A stretch of 64,000 nt of DNA from Mytilus trossulus (taxonomy: Eukaryota; Mollusca; Bivalvia; Mytilida; Mytilidae). The stretch spans positions 29,814,886 to 29,878,885 of the forward strand of contig NC_086374.1 of the NCBI RefSeq assembly GCF_036588685.1, given 5' to 3'. Shown piece by piece: positions 47,833-59,021 of this stretch. Positions within the stretch are counted from its first letter, which is position 1; each line of letters opens with the position of its first letter. Under the pieces are notes generated by a model. It saw nothing but the letters and a program-made list of their open reading frames with translations, made no database searches and was not told the DNA's origin. A program made the translations under genes and the position numbers.

Positions 47833-48448
47833 GCTTACACACTCAGTCCATCAGCAGAGGTTTCGACCAGTTCACTATCTGAAAATAACTCTTTGTAAAT
47901 TAAAGAGGTATATGTCTAAAAAAACTAATTCATCTTAATTTAAACTTTGCTTAAGGGGGTTTATGAATTATTCTTTTATTTACTTATGACCGGGGACTGT
48001 ATGTCAGATTAAGAAGCGGTTATTTTTCAATTTGAACTACCTTCCTGCAAAAACAACCAAACTGAAAATGGAACATGATCGTTGTATGAAAACCAACTCT
48101 TAATATGTTGACTGAACAAACACAAATAATGATGCGACAAGAATAAAGGAAACATACATAGAGGGCAGAGTCTTTAGATAAAAATATTTCTCTAATTCTA
48201 TGTAAATGTATCCCTTTCCGAACCCATTGTATAAAAAAAATTAATCAACGTGTGGTTGCCGTTGATCTCAGAAGATCATTGGATGATTTTAAGGGTCATG
48301 ACCTTTTTAGCTAACAGGAATGAATCAAATTACTATAACAGGTGTTAATGAAATTGACATCTTCGTGCAATGTGAAAGGTACTCGAAGGGGATTTTCGGT
48401 TAACAAAAAAAAGAAAATGTATGTTTTAATCATTAGAGAAACAAATTC
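47833..48448. other. Intergenic, nothing seen
   Basis: No ORF, repeat or palindrome that I can support. Confidence 0.4.
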
Positions 48449-48569
48449 TTACATAGTTACTCGTGAATTATCGGATTTATCCAATCTCGATAGTTAAATT
48501 ATAAATTTTAATTGATAATTTAACTATCTCGATTGGATAAATCCGATAATCCACTGGTACCAATGTAAG
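48449..48569. repeat. Foldback hairpin, about 55-bp arms
   Basis: The inner arms pair ATTATCGGATTTATCCAAT with ATTGGATAAATCCGATAAT and extend through GATAGTTAAATTAT. The outer parts pair CTTACATAGTTAC loosely with GTACCAATGTAAG. Confidence 0.88.
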
Positions 48570-49389
48570 AATCTATATGTATACCATTCGTGCAGAACAG
48601 TAATTAATAAGAAGATGATTATTGTTCTGACCAGACCAGATGGATAGTTTTTATGTAAGGTAATGTGAATTGGGTGAAGTACTTGCTCATCATGATAGTG
48701 AAGATTCGAAAAACTCGACATAGATGCCAGACTTTAAACAAAATGGCTAAGCACACATTTACTACATAAAATACTCATCAGTGACGTTATAATTAAAAGT
48801 TAAAAATGACAAATAAATTACGAAGTTTACGATATTCATAAAGATGAAGGGCTTGGGTATGACTACTTCAGAAACTATTCAAGGATAAGAAAAGGAGTCC
48901 GCAGTATTATATTCGATAACACATTAGAACTGTTAAGTGAGAAGTCAATAACTCTAATCAAATATGTATTGTTATAAAACTATAGAAACGAACAAGCAGA
49001 GTTTACTTGAGGAAATTGGAATAGGATTAGAAGCTGTCAAACTATTATTTATATGCTAAGTGTCGAATTGAATCAAATAGGAAGCATTTTATTTCAATGA
49101 CTTTTATATTCACGGTTATGGATAATACAAAGGCCTGTTTGTCTTTTCATTTATTACTTTTATTCATTTTATAAATTTATAAGTTTTATTCAAAATATTA
49201 AATCAAATTACTATCATTAAGGTATAACTATCATGTGTTATTGTAAGCGTCGTTTCAAGCATCCAGTTCCGTGTTTGCCTGAACCTATTCCGGCAGTGCT
49301 GTCTTTCCTTTTTAATGATATGATTTTTTAATACTTTTAACAGAAATTTTCAGTCCATCAACTGATTGGTTTTGTCCAATGGTTAAAAT

Positions 49390-50530
49390 TCAAAAGATTT
49401 ATAAAAAATGATAATCTTTGAAAGGAAATATAGGATAACATGGATTTATTTTCTCTTTTGAAATATTAAACATTTTGTTACGCCGGTATTTTTATAGTTT
49501 ACCATACGGTATTTTTTTATTTGTTATTGTCGATGGCCGTACGTATACTTATCTGTAGTTATTTACATCTGATCTTTTGGTCTATGGTGAAAAGTTGTCT
49601 AATTGGCAATCATACAATATCTTTTTTTAGATGAACATTGTATTATTATTCAATCCATGTTGGAAACATATACCATCGAATTCGCATTAAAAATAGTTGA
49701 TTTTTATCGAAAAACCATAATAGTTAAGAGACTGAGGTAAAAACATGAGTGTTATTGATGAATGGCTGGTTTAGATTTCATTTTGCTATATCGTTTAAAT
49801 TCTGCTGTTGGTAATCGTGAGCCCAAATAAGCATACACTGTCTTTTAGGTTCCGTGCTCGGACATCATATTATTTTAGATACTTCATTCAGATTTTTTTA
49901 GTTTAGAAACTGAGTATTGCTGTCTCTCATTAAATAACATTTTTTTTTTAGTAAAAATGCTTATTTTTGAAATGAAATATATGCAAACTTTCCTTTGGCG
50001 TTCCCTATTAAAAAGTTGAAAACCCGTAATAGTTATGAAAAAAGTAAAATCACAAAAATACTGAACTCCGAGGAAAATTCTAAACAGAAAGTCCCTAATC
50101 AAATGGCAAAATCAAATGATAGAACACATCAAACGAAAGGACAACAACTGTCATAATCCCTGACTTCGTACAGGCGTTTTTCAAATGCAGAAAATGGTGG
50201 ATTGAACCTGGTTTTATAGCGCTAACCCACTCACTTGTATTACAGTTGCATCAAATTCCGTTTGTTTTAGTGTTACTGATGAATGACCTATACACATATA
50301 TTGTGCTTTATCGTTTAAATTCTAATTCTAATTATCGTGAGCCAACATGCAAAACATGAGCATCCACGGTCTTTTAAATTCCATGCTTGGACATCGATAT
50401 GATTGTAGGTACTTGAAACAGTAATTTCTAGTTCAGAAACTGAATAGTGTTGTCCTACGTTGAATTAAAAATAATGAAAAGCAAAAAATGATCTTTGAAA
50501 GGAAATATATGAAAACTTTCCTTAATGATT
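49390..50530. repeat. Diverged tandem segment of about 0.5 kb, 5' of the lectin-CUB gene
   Basis: CTTTGAAAGGAAATATA recurs near 49417, 49969 (one change) and 50491. The segments at 49755-49945 and 50268-50480 share 'GATGAATG', 'TCGTTTAAATTCT', 'ATCGTGAGCC', 'CTTGGACATC'-like and 'AGTTCAGAAACTGA'-like blocks in order. An R1 fragment (49495-49635) and a minus R4 fragment (50030-50260) sit inside. Confidence 0.5.
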
Positions 50531-50870
50531 GCAATGTACGGCATAGTACAATTTTTAAATGTTTATAAATAAACATTTACACTGCATGCGTTGTTTGTAT
50601 TCAATTTTCCCTGCTTCCAATCAAACAAACAAATCTGATAATTCCATACATAATTATTTGATTTTCGATATATTTTCATTTTTAAAATAAGAAATTTCAA
50701 TTGATCAGGTGGGAAATAGTACTTATCGTGACATTATATACTGACACGGAAGAGTGATCTCAAACAATCACGGGAAATCCCAGTTTTAATGAATAGGTTG
50801 TAAATTTCTTTTATAAACAGTAAAAATTGATATAAATTTATAACAATTCTCAAAATATTTATAGCATGAA

Positions 50871-53800
50871 ATGGGAGCATTGTTAATGGACCTGACTGCT
50901 TCGTCGGCTTTCATTATCCTTTTGACAGGTAAACTGTTTTATGAACACTACATCTTTTATTACGAAAAAAGAAGCTGTCTACGAAGTGAACAAGTGAAAT
51001 AAGCAAGCAAATACTTTTCTGTAATTCATTATTTATTAAACATGTAGCATACAATCAGCGTGTTTTATAATACCAAAATAGACAATACTTGTTCAATCAT
51101 TATTTTTTTAATTACCCGTATCGATTTCTGGTGGTGGTATTTTTTATCGATATGTAATTGCAAAATTCTGTCATTGTTTTATTTGTTTAAATTTTGGCTC
51201 TACGTTTACAAGAAGAATTCTTTGATTTTGACGACTTGATGTAAAATCAAAAACTTTAAAACTGAAAATGAAATGAAATTACTATCCAACAGAGAAATAC
51301 TCCCGTATATATAGAGTATGCAACTATCATCAAATACTAGTCTAGTATATGTCACCATATGGCATTCCATAAGGAGCAAACAAAACTCTTATCATATACT
51401 AACTATAAATGTTTCTGAAATGACAGATCAAGCTCAACTGATTGATTAATGTAAAAAAATATATAACATAATTATGAAAGACAGCTACCGTCAACCACCA
51501 TTAATATGCAGACTCCTGGATTGGACTAGATATATAAGAATACGTATTTTGTTACTTTTAAATTTATTGATAACAAAATCAATAATCCAAGATTTTATGA
51601 CAATGTCAAACCAACTTTGTGTATCTATGAAATTATTTAAGTTTTGTGTAATTTGTGGTAATGAAATTTCTGACTAATAACATTCCAGTGATATATAGGT
51701 TGTGTCATTAAAATCCATAACGTCATAACAGACAACGGAAGAGCGAACAAGTATAAAATCCATAACGTCACAACAGACAACGGAAGAGCGAACAAGTATA
51801 AAATCCATAACGTCACAACAGACAACGGAAGAGCGAACAAGTATAAAATCCATAACGTCACAACAGACAATTGAGTATAAACACTGTTTAAGGTTCAAAA
51901 AGACCATCACAGTCCATAACAGGAACATCATCCACTTTGTCTTACGGTTTTCTTTTATTTCCCGTGTGAAATTGAAATAACTATATCCAGGAAAGGACTG
52001 TTATCGCTGTTTATATTTTATCTAAATAAGTAACTTCCCTTTGGTAAATTTCGACAGTATATTAGAGAATTAATCCCTTGTCATTTGGTCCAAACACCAT
52101 CAAGTTAACAGTAAGTTGTGTTGATATACATCACTATAATAGAATTCAGGAATATAGGAATACCGTTAAAACATAAATTTTACTTTCATTTTTACAGCCA
52201 GTGCGATTAGTTCAGAGCAAATATGTATAGACAAAAATAAAACTGTAGATACCTGTCAGCAACAAGGAGTCAACATCAGCTGTCCACCTGGTACTGTAAT
52301 ATATCGACCAAATATAAAAGCAGCGAGTGAACCATGTAACAAAAATCCATCTTGTAAAGAAAACACGGTAGACCTTCTAGTTGATACTTCAGACTGTTAC
52401 TGGAAGCAACGTTGTAAGATAAGATTCCCAACAACGCCATTATTAAAATGTTTTGTCGAAGTTGAATCTCTTTACATCCGCAATTGGCAGTGTGTTAATA
52501 TGACAAGTAAGTAAAAGTCATAAACATTTACTTATCTTATCAAAAAGTGATAAAATTTAATTTTAAAAAATCCATCATGATCAATATTTTAACAAATGTT
52601 TAAAGTTTCATTTGGTTCATTTCTCTACTCACTGTTTAATCTTAATGATGTTCAAACTTTTACAATACAATCATTAAGATGTATTAAAACACATTAAGTG
52701 GTATATCTTTTGGATTGTATAATTGTCACGTTAATGTCTTCTTATCTTTAAAATCAAAATTGTGATTGTTCCAAAATTAGAATTACAACTCAGTTAAAAT
52801 TTGTCTTGAATGGAAATTTTTAGCTCTCTAAGTTATGTATACATTTTGGTCAAGGGGGTACTCGGTGAAGGTTATTTAGGAATCATTATTGTTTGCACGG
52901 AAATGCTATCATTTGTTTTTGCTGTAAAAAAAAATCTTATACGTTTCAGAAAGTCCCCAAACATATATAGGACAAATATGTGACAGTGAAATAGACCTAG
53001 GTTCAAATATCAAACAAGGAATTATACGAAGTCATGACAACATTCCATGGCTTTATGGCAAAGATTCATTTACGAAATATATAGACACAACGTTAATAGC
53101 TCGGTGTACCAAAACCATCTACTTAAAACCGGTGGCAGATGAACGATTTCTAGTGTCTGTTGACATGATGAATATAGATGAAGACAATGACCATTTTAGT
53201 ATTAATGGAGTAAATGTATCAAACAACAGTTACCATAGTGAATTTTCTGCTGCAGATAGGAAGATCGTGTTTAGCTTTAACTCAGATCCTGCTACAACAA
53301 AAGGAGGATCTGGCTTTCTTATATGCTTCAAACGTAAGGTGTAAAACTAAAAAATAATTATTTCGAAAAGTTAAATGTATTAATCTGAGATAATCTCTTT
53401 CTCCTTCCAATGAAAGTTCAAATGTATTTTAAGATAGATATAGAGATGTGGCACCTTTATCAAGGACAGTCTATACCAGCTAGTATAGAATATAGACTGT
53501 CCTTGAATTTCTTAAGGAAAAATACATTTATCGTTGTGGTTTCTATGCCCCACCTACGATAGTAGAGGGGCATTATGTTTTCTGGTCTGAGCGTCCGTTC
53601 GTTCATTCGTTCGTTTGTTCGTTCGTTCGTTCGTTCGTTCGTCTATTCCGCTTCAAGTTAAAGTTTTTGGTAAAGGTAGTTTTTGATGAAGCAGCAGTCC
53701 AATCAACCTGAAACTTAATACACATGTTCCTTATGATATCATCTATCTCATTTTAAAGCCAAACTAGACTTTTGACCCCAATTTCATGGTCCACTGAACA

Positions 53801-55647
53801 TAGAAAATCGAAGTGCCAGTTTCAGGTTAAATTGTTGGTCATGGTAGTTTTTGATGAAGTTAGAGTCCAATCAACTTGAGACTTAGTACACACGGTTCCC
53901 TATGGTATCATCTCTCTACTTTTAATGCCAAATTATATTTTTTATCTAATTTTACGGTCCATTGAACTTGGAAAATGATAGTGCAGGTGGGGCATTCGTG
54001 TACTTAAGACACATTCTTGATTTTTTTTAAACTGATCATAAAACTATATTTCAAAAAATAAATGTGATTTTCTGAGCACGAAAATGTATGAATGTTATCA
54101 GTTATATCTTTATGTCATTGATGTTGCTGGATTTTCCCTTAAAATTTGTGTGGCTTCGGATTTTATTTATTTGGGGTGGATAGCAGGTCCTAAAGAGTCT
54201 GATGAATGTATGCGCAAACTTTCCAGACTGTGGACATTTAGAGCTTTTATTATTGATTTAGAGTGGTGGTGTGGGAGAGGTAGTCTGGTTGCTGTCTCAG
54301 TAGCGTTTTTCACTTAATAATGTGTTATCTTATGACCTATATATCCCTGTTTTTATTTTAACATTTTTCAGTATGACTTTATCTGCACAATCATGACAAT
54401 CTAATTGATAGACATATATTGTCTACATTTACTATATCTTTTTATGTGATTAATCTGATAATTTCAGGATTGAATGATGGAGAGAGAGGAGCAAACACTA
54501 TGTCGGCATGTGATGGACTAATATCAACAGCTAACCATGCTAACCAACCAGTTGATATGATTACAACGACGCGTAAGTTAGATAACTCGTAGAATAGAAG
54601 GTCAGAGACAAAACCATAGAACAAAAAAGACCAAGCATGGAATCATTTGAATACATATATTATAACTGATGTGAATAAACTCATCATAGATACCCGGACT
54701 AAATTTTGTATATCCGCCTGCACCAGACGCGCGTTTCGGCTACAAAAGACTTATGATTTAGAGGAGTTTCATGTCTGAATTTTACAAATCATTCATCAAT
54801 GACTATCAATTTCGATTATCGCATACTTTATAGACATATGTATTATACATCTGTGCAGAGCATGCTCTTTATGCTTATCTCAATGGTCAAGTACATTTTC
54901 CCACCTTAAAAAATCGATGTCAAGTTTTGATGATTCCATATAATAAGGGGATACGTGTCTTTCTCACAATATCATAGATATGGTCCTTTCTTAAACCATT
55001 TACTAGTAATTATTTGACTCCCTCCTAAAGTTTTCTCTTTTGAGTCTTTTATTAAATATATATGTATGGTTCTACCTTCAAATTTTTACAACGGGAGTTT
55101 ATATAATTTACTCTTAGAAAGTTACGATTCTATCTGGATTTATTTCGTTTTAGATGACTTTTGTCTGAAGAAAAAAAGAATATCCAAACTTGGTGGAGAC
55201 GACGACCCAGATGAAGCCTGTAAACAAATGATGTCTCTATATCATATTTCTACACAAATGCCTGTTTCATATACACAACTATCAACTCAAGCCCCAGTCA
55301 TCTCAGATGAATTTTGTATAAAGTGCTTGAAGAGACAAAGGCTTGGAAAGAAATGCAAAAAGAAATGCTGTAAAGGAAAAGTTGTACCAACTAAATGTCC
55401 CAAACCTAAAAGGAAAGGGTGTAACCTACGTGGAAAACGATTAGACAAGTTATGCAAGAAATGTTCAAATGCAACAAGATGTAAAAAGAAGTTTATAAAA
55501 AGATGCAATAAGTGTTGTCGCAGTCAGAAAGATAATCTGTCTAAATGCAAGAAGAAGACAAATAAAAGAAGAAAGGGGAAAAAGAGGGTTAAAGGAAAGG
55601 AAAAAAAGCGTCTAAGTAAAAAGGATAAAAAGAAAACAAATCCATAA
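50871..55647 (+). CDS. Secreted SUEL-like lectin / CUB-like / Lys-Cys-rich tail protein, complete, five exons
   Basis: Exons 50871-50928, 52198-52506, 52950-53333, 54468-54572 and 55154-55647. GT-AG junctions all share phase 1; 1350 nt give 449 residues. Residues 1-22: signal peptide (MGALLMDLTASSAFIILLT). About 25-122: a galactose/rhamnose-binding-lectin-like (SUEL) domain with nine cysteines (ISCPPGTVIYRP, CKENTVDLLVDTSDC, NWQC), but without the YGR and DPC/KYL motifs of canonical binders, so sugar binding is uncertain. About 125-250: CUB-like (GQICDSEIDLGSN, RFLVSVDMMNIDEDNDHFSI, FSFNSDPATTKGGSGFLICF). 251-286: a linker. 287-449: acidic patch GGDDDPDEACKQM, then a very basic tail with 14 cysteines (KKCKKKCCKGK, RCNKCCRSQK) ending KKDKKKTNP. 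AATAAA lies at 55708. An upstream ATG at 50866 opens six codons out of frame. Function unknown; an extracellular matrix, byssal or immune role is possible. Confidence 0.85.
51710..51870. repeat. 45-bp tandem repeat, 3.6 copies
   Basis: Near-identical units starting AAAATCCATAACGTCACAAC and containing GGAAGAGCGAACAAG. It sits in intron 1 of the lectin-CUB gene. Because 45 is divisible by three, two minus-strand frames stay open across it; I do not consider them genes. Confidence 0.9.
53459..53507. repeat. Small hairpin, 16-bp arms
   Basis: TCAAGGACAGTCTATA and TATAGACTGTCCTTGA are perfect complements around a 17-nt spacer. In intron 3 of the lectin-CUB gene. Confidence 0.8.
53545..54025 (+). 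mobile_element. Hairpin-headed repeat family H3
   Basis: The head is TGCCCCACCTAC, GATA, then GTAGAGGGGCA. A TTCGTTCGTTCG microsatellite follows (53596-53640), then two units of about 175 bp (TTTTTGATGAAG, TCCAATCAACCTGAAACTTA, ATCATCTCTC). The terminus GCAGGTGGGGCATTCGTG re-uses the head motif in inverted order. Intron 3 of the lectin-CUB gene. Confidence 0.8.
54675..54760 (+). repeat. Repeat family R6, in lectin-CUB intron 4
   Basis: AAACTCATCATAGATACCCG, GACTAAATTTTGTAT, then CACCAGACGCGCGTTTCGGC. Relatives lie at 27470 and 37330. Confidence 0.65.
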
Positions 55648-55707
55648 AACTTTAGAACCTGTTTCATTTATATTGAATTTATATTAATCCTCAAAATGTA
55701 GATATAA

Positions 55708-55713
55708 AATAAA
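55708..55713 (+). terminator. Polyadenylation signal AATAAA of the lectin-CUB gene
   Basis: A canonical AATAAA 61 nt after the stop codon. Cleavage would be expected shortly before the R3 repeat that begins near 55735. Confidence 0.6.
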
Positions 55714-55734
55714 TTTATTCAGCTTCCTTTATGC

Positions 55735-56085
55735 TGGCCCCTAAACAAATATATACTAGTTCAGTGATAATGAACGCCATACTAATTTCAAAATTGTACA
55801 AAAGAAACTAAAATTAAAATAATACAAGACTAACACAGGCCAGAGGCTCCTGACTTATGTCTATTTTGTTCACACATCGTTGTAAATATAACGGAATTTG
55901 ATGCGACTGTCATACAAGTGAGAGGTTTAGTGCTGTAAAACAAGGTTCAATCTACCATTTTCTCGTGTGAGAATGCCTGTACCAAGATAAAAATATGACA
56001 GTTGTTGTCCATTCGTTTGATGTGAGGCTTTTCGTATTGAATTTCTCTCGGAGTTCAGTATTTTTGGTGATTTTCCTATTTAGTA
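55735..56085. repeat. R3 (minus) and R4 (plus) fragments, 3' of the lectin-CUB gene
   Basis: 55735-55860 is the reverse complement of the R3 tail (ATATATACTAGTTCAGTGAT, CAGAGGCTCCTGACTTATG). 55880-56080 is R4 (GAATTTGATGCGACTGTCAT, GACAGTTGTTGTCCATTCG, CTCGGAGTTCAGTATTTTTG). Confidence 0.7.
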
Positions 56086-56289
56086 GATATTCATACGTTA
56101 AAATGAATAAATTGATAACATGATTTAGTGCAATTATTTTATTGTTTTATTTTTTTTAGCGCAAATGAAACCTACAGTTTCCAAAATGAAGTGGCGCAGT
56201 AAGAGCAAATAGATGTCGGCCTAAGTGTCCGATCTCAGAAACTTTGACGTATATAGTTCACAATCAAATGAATATATGATATTAATTAA

Positions 56290-57775
56290 CTAAAGGGGCA
56301 CTAGCTACGAGATATATAAAAAATCTTTAGTAAGATTAGTTTTGTTCAATCAATAATTAAAGTGAAATAGTGAAATAATAATTCGCTTTTAGCAGCCAAA
56401 ATGTTTTAATTTTGTCAAATTAAGCGATGAAACATTGATAATTACTGTTTCACTTGCAAGTGAATTAGCCGACCTCGTTAAATCCGTATTCATGTTAACT
56501 TTAATTTAACCCCTCGCTAGAGATTGACAACGCATGCATTATACGTGTACAGGTTATTTAAAGAAAAAGAACGTCAACAATGGAAGTGAAACTACGGTAA
56601 ATCATTTGATTACTGATTCGATCTATATAAAATCATTCTTATACGGTAAAAAGCAATGAGACACATAAATTTTTAATCTATAAGATAAAATCAAAAAGAC
56701 CTATAAAAATCCAATTGCACGTGTTGTTTGAATCTATTCATATCGTTATTTATGTTTACATCGCTTAATATATGGTCATCTGAGGTCAAATCAATAGTTT
56801 TAAATTAGTTGGCGTCCTGACAATCTAATTAAAATATTGATCTCTGATTACGTTATACTACTCATATGTAGTATAACGTAATCAGATATCAATATTTTAA
56901 TTAGATTGGCGTCCTGACTAACTTACACACGAAACGAACCTACATATTATCTATACCATGCTCTGTATACTGTTTAATTTAGACTTTTGGTAGTTTGGAT
57001 AACTGTTTTACATTGTTATAAATCAAATATGAGAATTTGAGTCAAATTGGTTACCATGAATTTGACAGCTAGTCTTTAAAAGGGGCACTAGCTGTCAAAT
57101 TCATGGTCACCGATTTTACTCAAATTCTCATATTTGATTTATAACAATGTAAAACATTTTTCCAAACTACCAAAAGTCCAAAAGAAACAGTTTATAGAGC
57201 ATAGGGAAAATAATATAAAGGTTCGTTTCGTGTGAATTTTAGTCCAGACGCCATTTAATTAACTATCGATTTGACCTCAGATGACCATATAAGCGATGTA
57301 AACATACATAAAGATATGAAAAGATTAAACCAACACGTGCAATTGGATTTTTATGGGTCTGTTTGATTTTATTTTATAGATTCAACATATATGTTTCTCA
57401 TTGATTTTAACCGTATAAGAATGATTTTATATGGATCGAATAAGTAACCAAATGGTTTACCGTAGTTTCACTTTGAAATTCGTTGTTGACATTCTTTTTC
57501 TTTAAAAATAACCAGTACACGTACAATGCATGCGTTGTAAATCTCTAGCTAGGGGTTAAACTGAAGTTCACATGAATACGGATTTAATGAGGTCACTGAT
57601 TCACTTGCAAGTGAATCAGAAAATATCAATGTTTCTTCGCTTAATTTGACAGAATTGAATTATTTTGGCTGCTAAAAGCGAATTATTATTTCACTATATC
57701 ACTTTCATTATTGATTTAACACAAAAAAATCTTAATTTAGATTTTTCATATATCTCGTAGCTAGTACCCCTTTAA
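56290..57775. mobile_element. Giant palindrome element, 1.49 kb
   Basis: The two arms (56290-57073 and 57087-57775) are inverted copies around the 13-nt spacer CTTTAAAAGGGGC. The outer ends are TAAAGGGGCACTAGCTACGA and its complement TAGCTAGTACCCCTTTA. The centre repeats AGGGGCACTAGCT, so a terminus-like sequence is also present at the join. After removing the 97-bp insertion in the left arm, the arms are 687 and 689 bp. No ORF. A single-arm relative is at 21807-24250. Confidence 0.88.
56822..56907. mobile_element. 86-bp foldback MITE with 11-bp target duplication
   Basis: The near-perfect hairpin AATCTAATTAAAATATTGAT to its complement is flanked by GGCGTCCTGAC on both sides (56811-56821 and 56908-56918). 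The other arm of the host palindrome has one copy of the corresponding site (GGCGTCTGGAC in reverse complement) and no hairpin, so the empty site is visible. TSD length suits Mutator-like elements. Confidence 0.93.
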
Positions 57776-57894
57776 ATTGTATATAGTATATACAGATAGT
57801 GCTGGTGGATTATATAAAGGGTGTACAGCTCATCGTAATTGTCAAAAGAGTTTTCTCGAGTGGTCTAAAGAATGAAATAGTTCAGAAATATTCA

Positions 57895-58225
57895 AAGATA
57901 TAAGCGAAAACGGAGCTCTTAATGACCTTTTGATGATTTTGATATTTGCGGACCATAGAGCTACGGGTTACTCCCATTGAAAACCCCTCGAAATAGCGCT
58001 CTCAAACAGTAGCTGCGAAAACGTAGCACTTAAGGTCCTTTTGATGATTTTGATATTTGCGGACCATAGAGCTACGGTTTACTCCCATTGAAAAACCCTC
58101 GAAATAGCGCTTTCAAACAGTAGGTGCGAAAACGTAGCTCTTAAGGTTTTTTTTATAATTTTGATATTTGCGAACCATATTGCAAAAAAAATCTAAAGGA
58201 CAATAGAGCTACGTTTTTGCAGCTA
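57895..58225. repeat. Tandem repeat, about 125-bp unit, with internal inverted motif
   Basis: Two and a half units of GCGAAAACGTAGC(A/T)CTTAAGG, TTTTGATATTTGCGGACCAT, AGAGCTACGG(T/G)TTACTCCC, CTCGAAATAGCGCT. CGTAGCTCTTA and AGAGCTACG make local hairpins, as in 13640-13850. It ends AGCTACGTTTTTGCAGCTAAG. Confidence 0.8.
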
Positions 58226-58424
58226 AGATATAACATATCCTGAAATCATTTCTTAAAAGCACTTGCAGTATATTGTGGTTTGATAAATTTAACAAGAAAA
58301 ACATAAGTTCTCACATTGAAAATCTGGCAGTAGGGAATATCTAAACAAAATGTCAAGCAAATCTCAACGAGTTATGTCCGTTTTGAAATTAATTGTTTTC
58401 TGTTCACTTATTGGTAATTTTCAG

Positions 58425-58530
58425 TTTAAAGCTGTTCACGTGTTGTCAAAGGACAATGCAGTTGCTGATGCATTATCTCGTGCAACTTTTTTGATGATGT
58501 CTAGCACCACTAGCTAGCGATCTTCTACAT
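58425..58530 (+). pseudogene. Retroelement RNase H fragment
   Basis: Reads FKAVHVLSKDNAVADALSRA, then a stop within 12 codons. The 'H-(I/V)-x-(G/S)-K-x-N-x-(I/V)-A-D-A-(L/I)-S-R' motif is typical of RNase H ends in DIRS/Ngaro and Ty3-type retroelements. Only this scrap remains. Confidence 0.65.
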
Positions 58531-59010
58531 TTAATCATCCAGTAGAGTTCTGGAACCTATTAGGCATCATAACCCTCTCCTGCTACTGATGGGAAGTGAT
58601 TTCTGGACTTTAACTATTATTTTTTCTCTTTGGACTTTATAACTATTGATATCTTTTTCCATATCAAACATAGATTGTATTGCCAAAAACGTTAACATTC
58701 TTGTCATGAAGTTATGCATATTTAAAATTTCGCAGTAGAAAATATCACATGTAAGAAACGGTTTTCGATCATTATTTGTTTTAAAATTGCTTTTTCTCAG
58801 TTTTTGTTTTAAACATCAGTGGCATCTAAAGGCTCTAAATAAATACCAAACTAAGTTCATCAAAAAACAAAATGAAATTCCACTGTCGTGGTTCTGGATA
58901 GGGTCCCTTATATCTCTATTATTTGCATTTTATGTATTTTTTTAAAATCTTTTAAATAACTTTTTATTCAGAAAAATTCTAATGAAAACTATTTAAATTT
59001 CTGTACATGC
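58531..59010. other. Intergenic, nothing clear
   Basis: AT-rich, without repeat or ORF content I can support. Confidence 0.4.
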
Positions 59011-59021
59011 AAGTTGAATCA

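Noticed and set aside
51637-51931. Two overlapping minus-strand repeat ORFs (LFALPLSVVTLWILY and FILVRSSVVCCDVMD)
   Set aside because: A 45-bp tandem repeat divisible by three keeps two frames open by arithmetic; it lies in an intron.
55287-55508. Minus-strand ORF of 73 codons
   Set aside because: Antisense shadow of the Lys/Cys-rich exon of the lectin-CUB gene.
56160-56212. Alternative last exon of the lectin-CUB gene (after TTTTTTAG, reading AQMKPTVSKMKWRSKSK)
   Set aside because: It has a good acceptor and a Lys-rich reading, but needs a phase-0 donor, and the gene's exons end in phase 1. Exon 5 already has a stop and polyadenylation signal.
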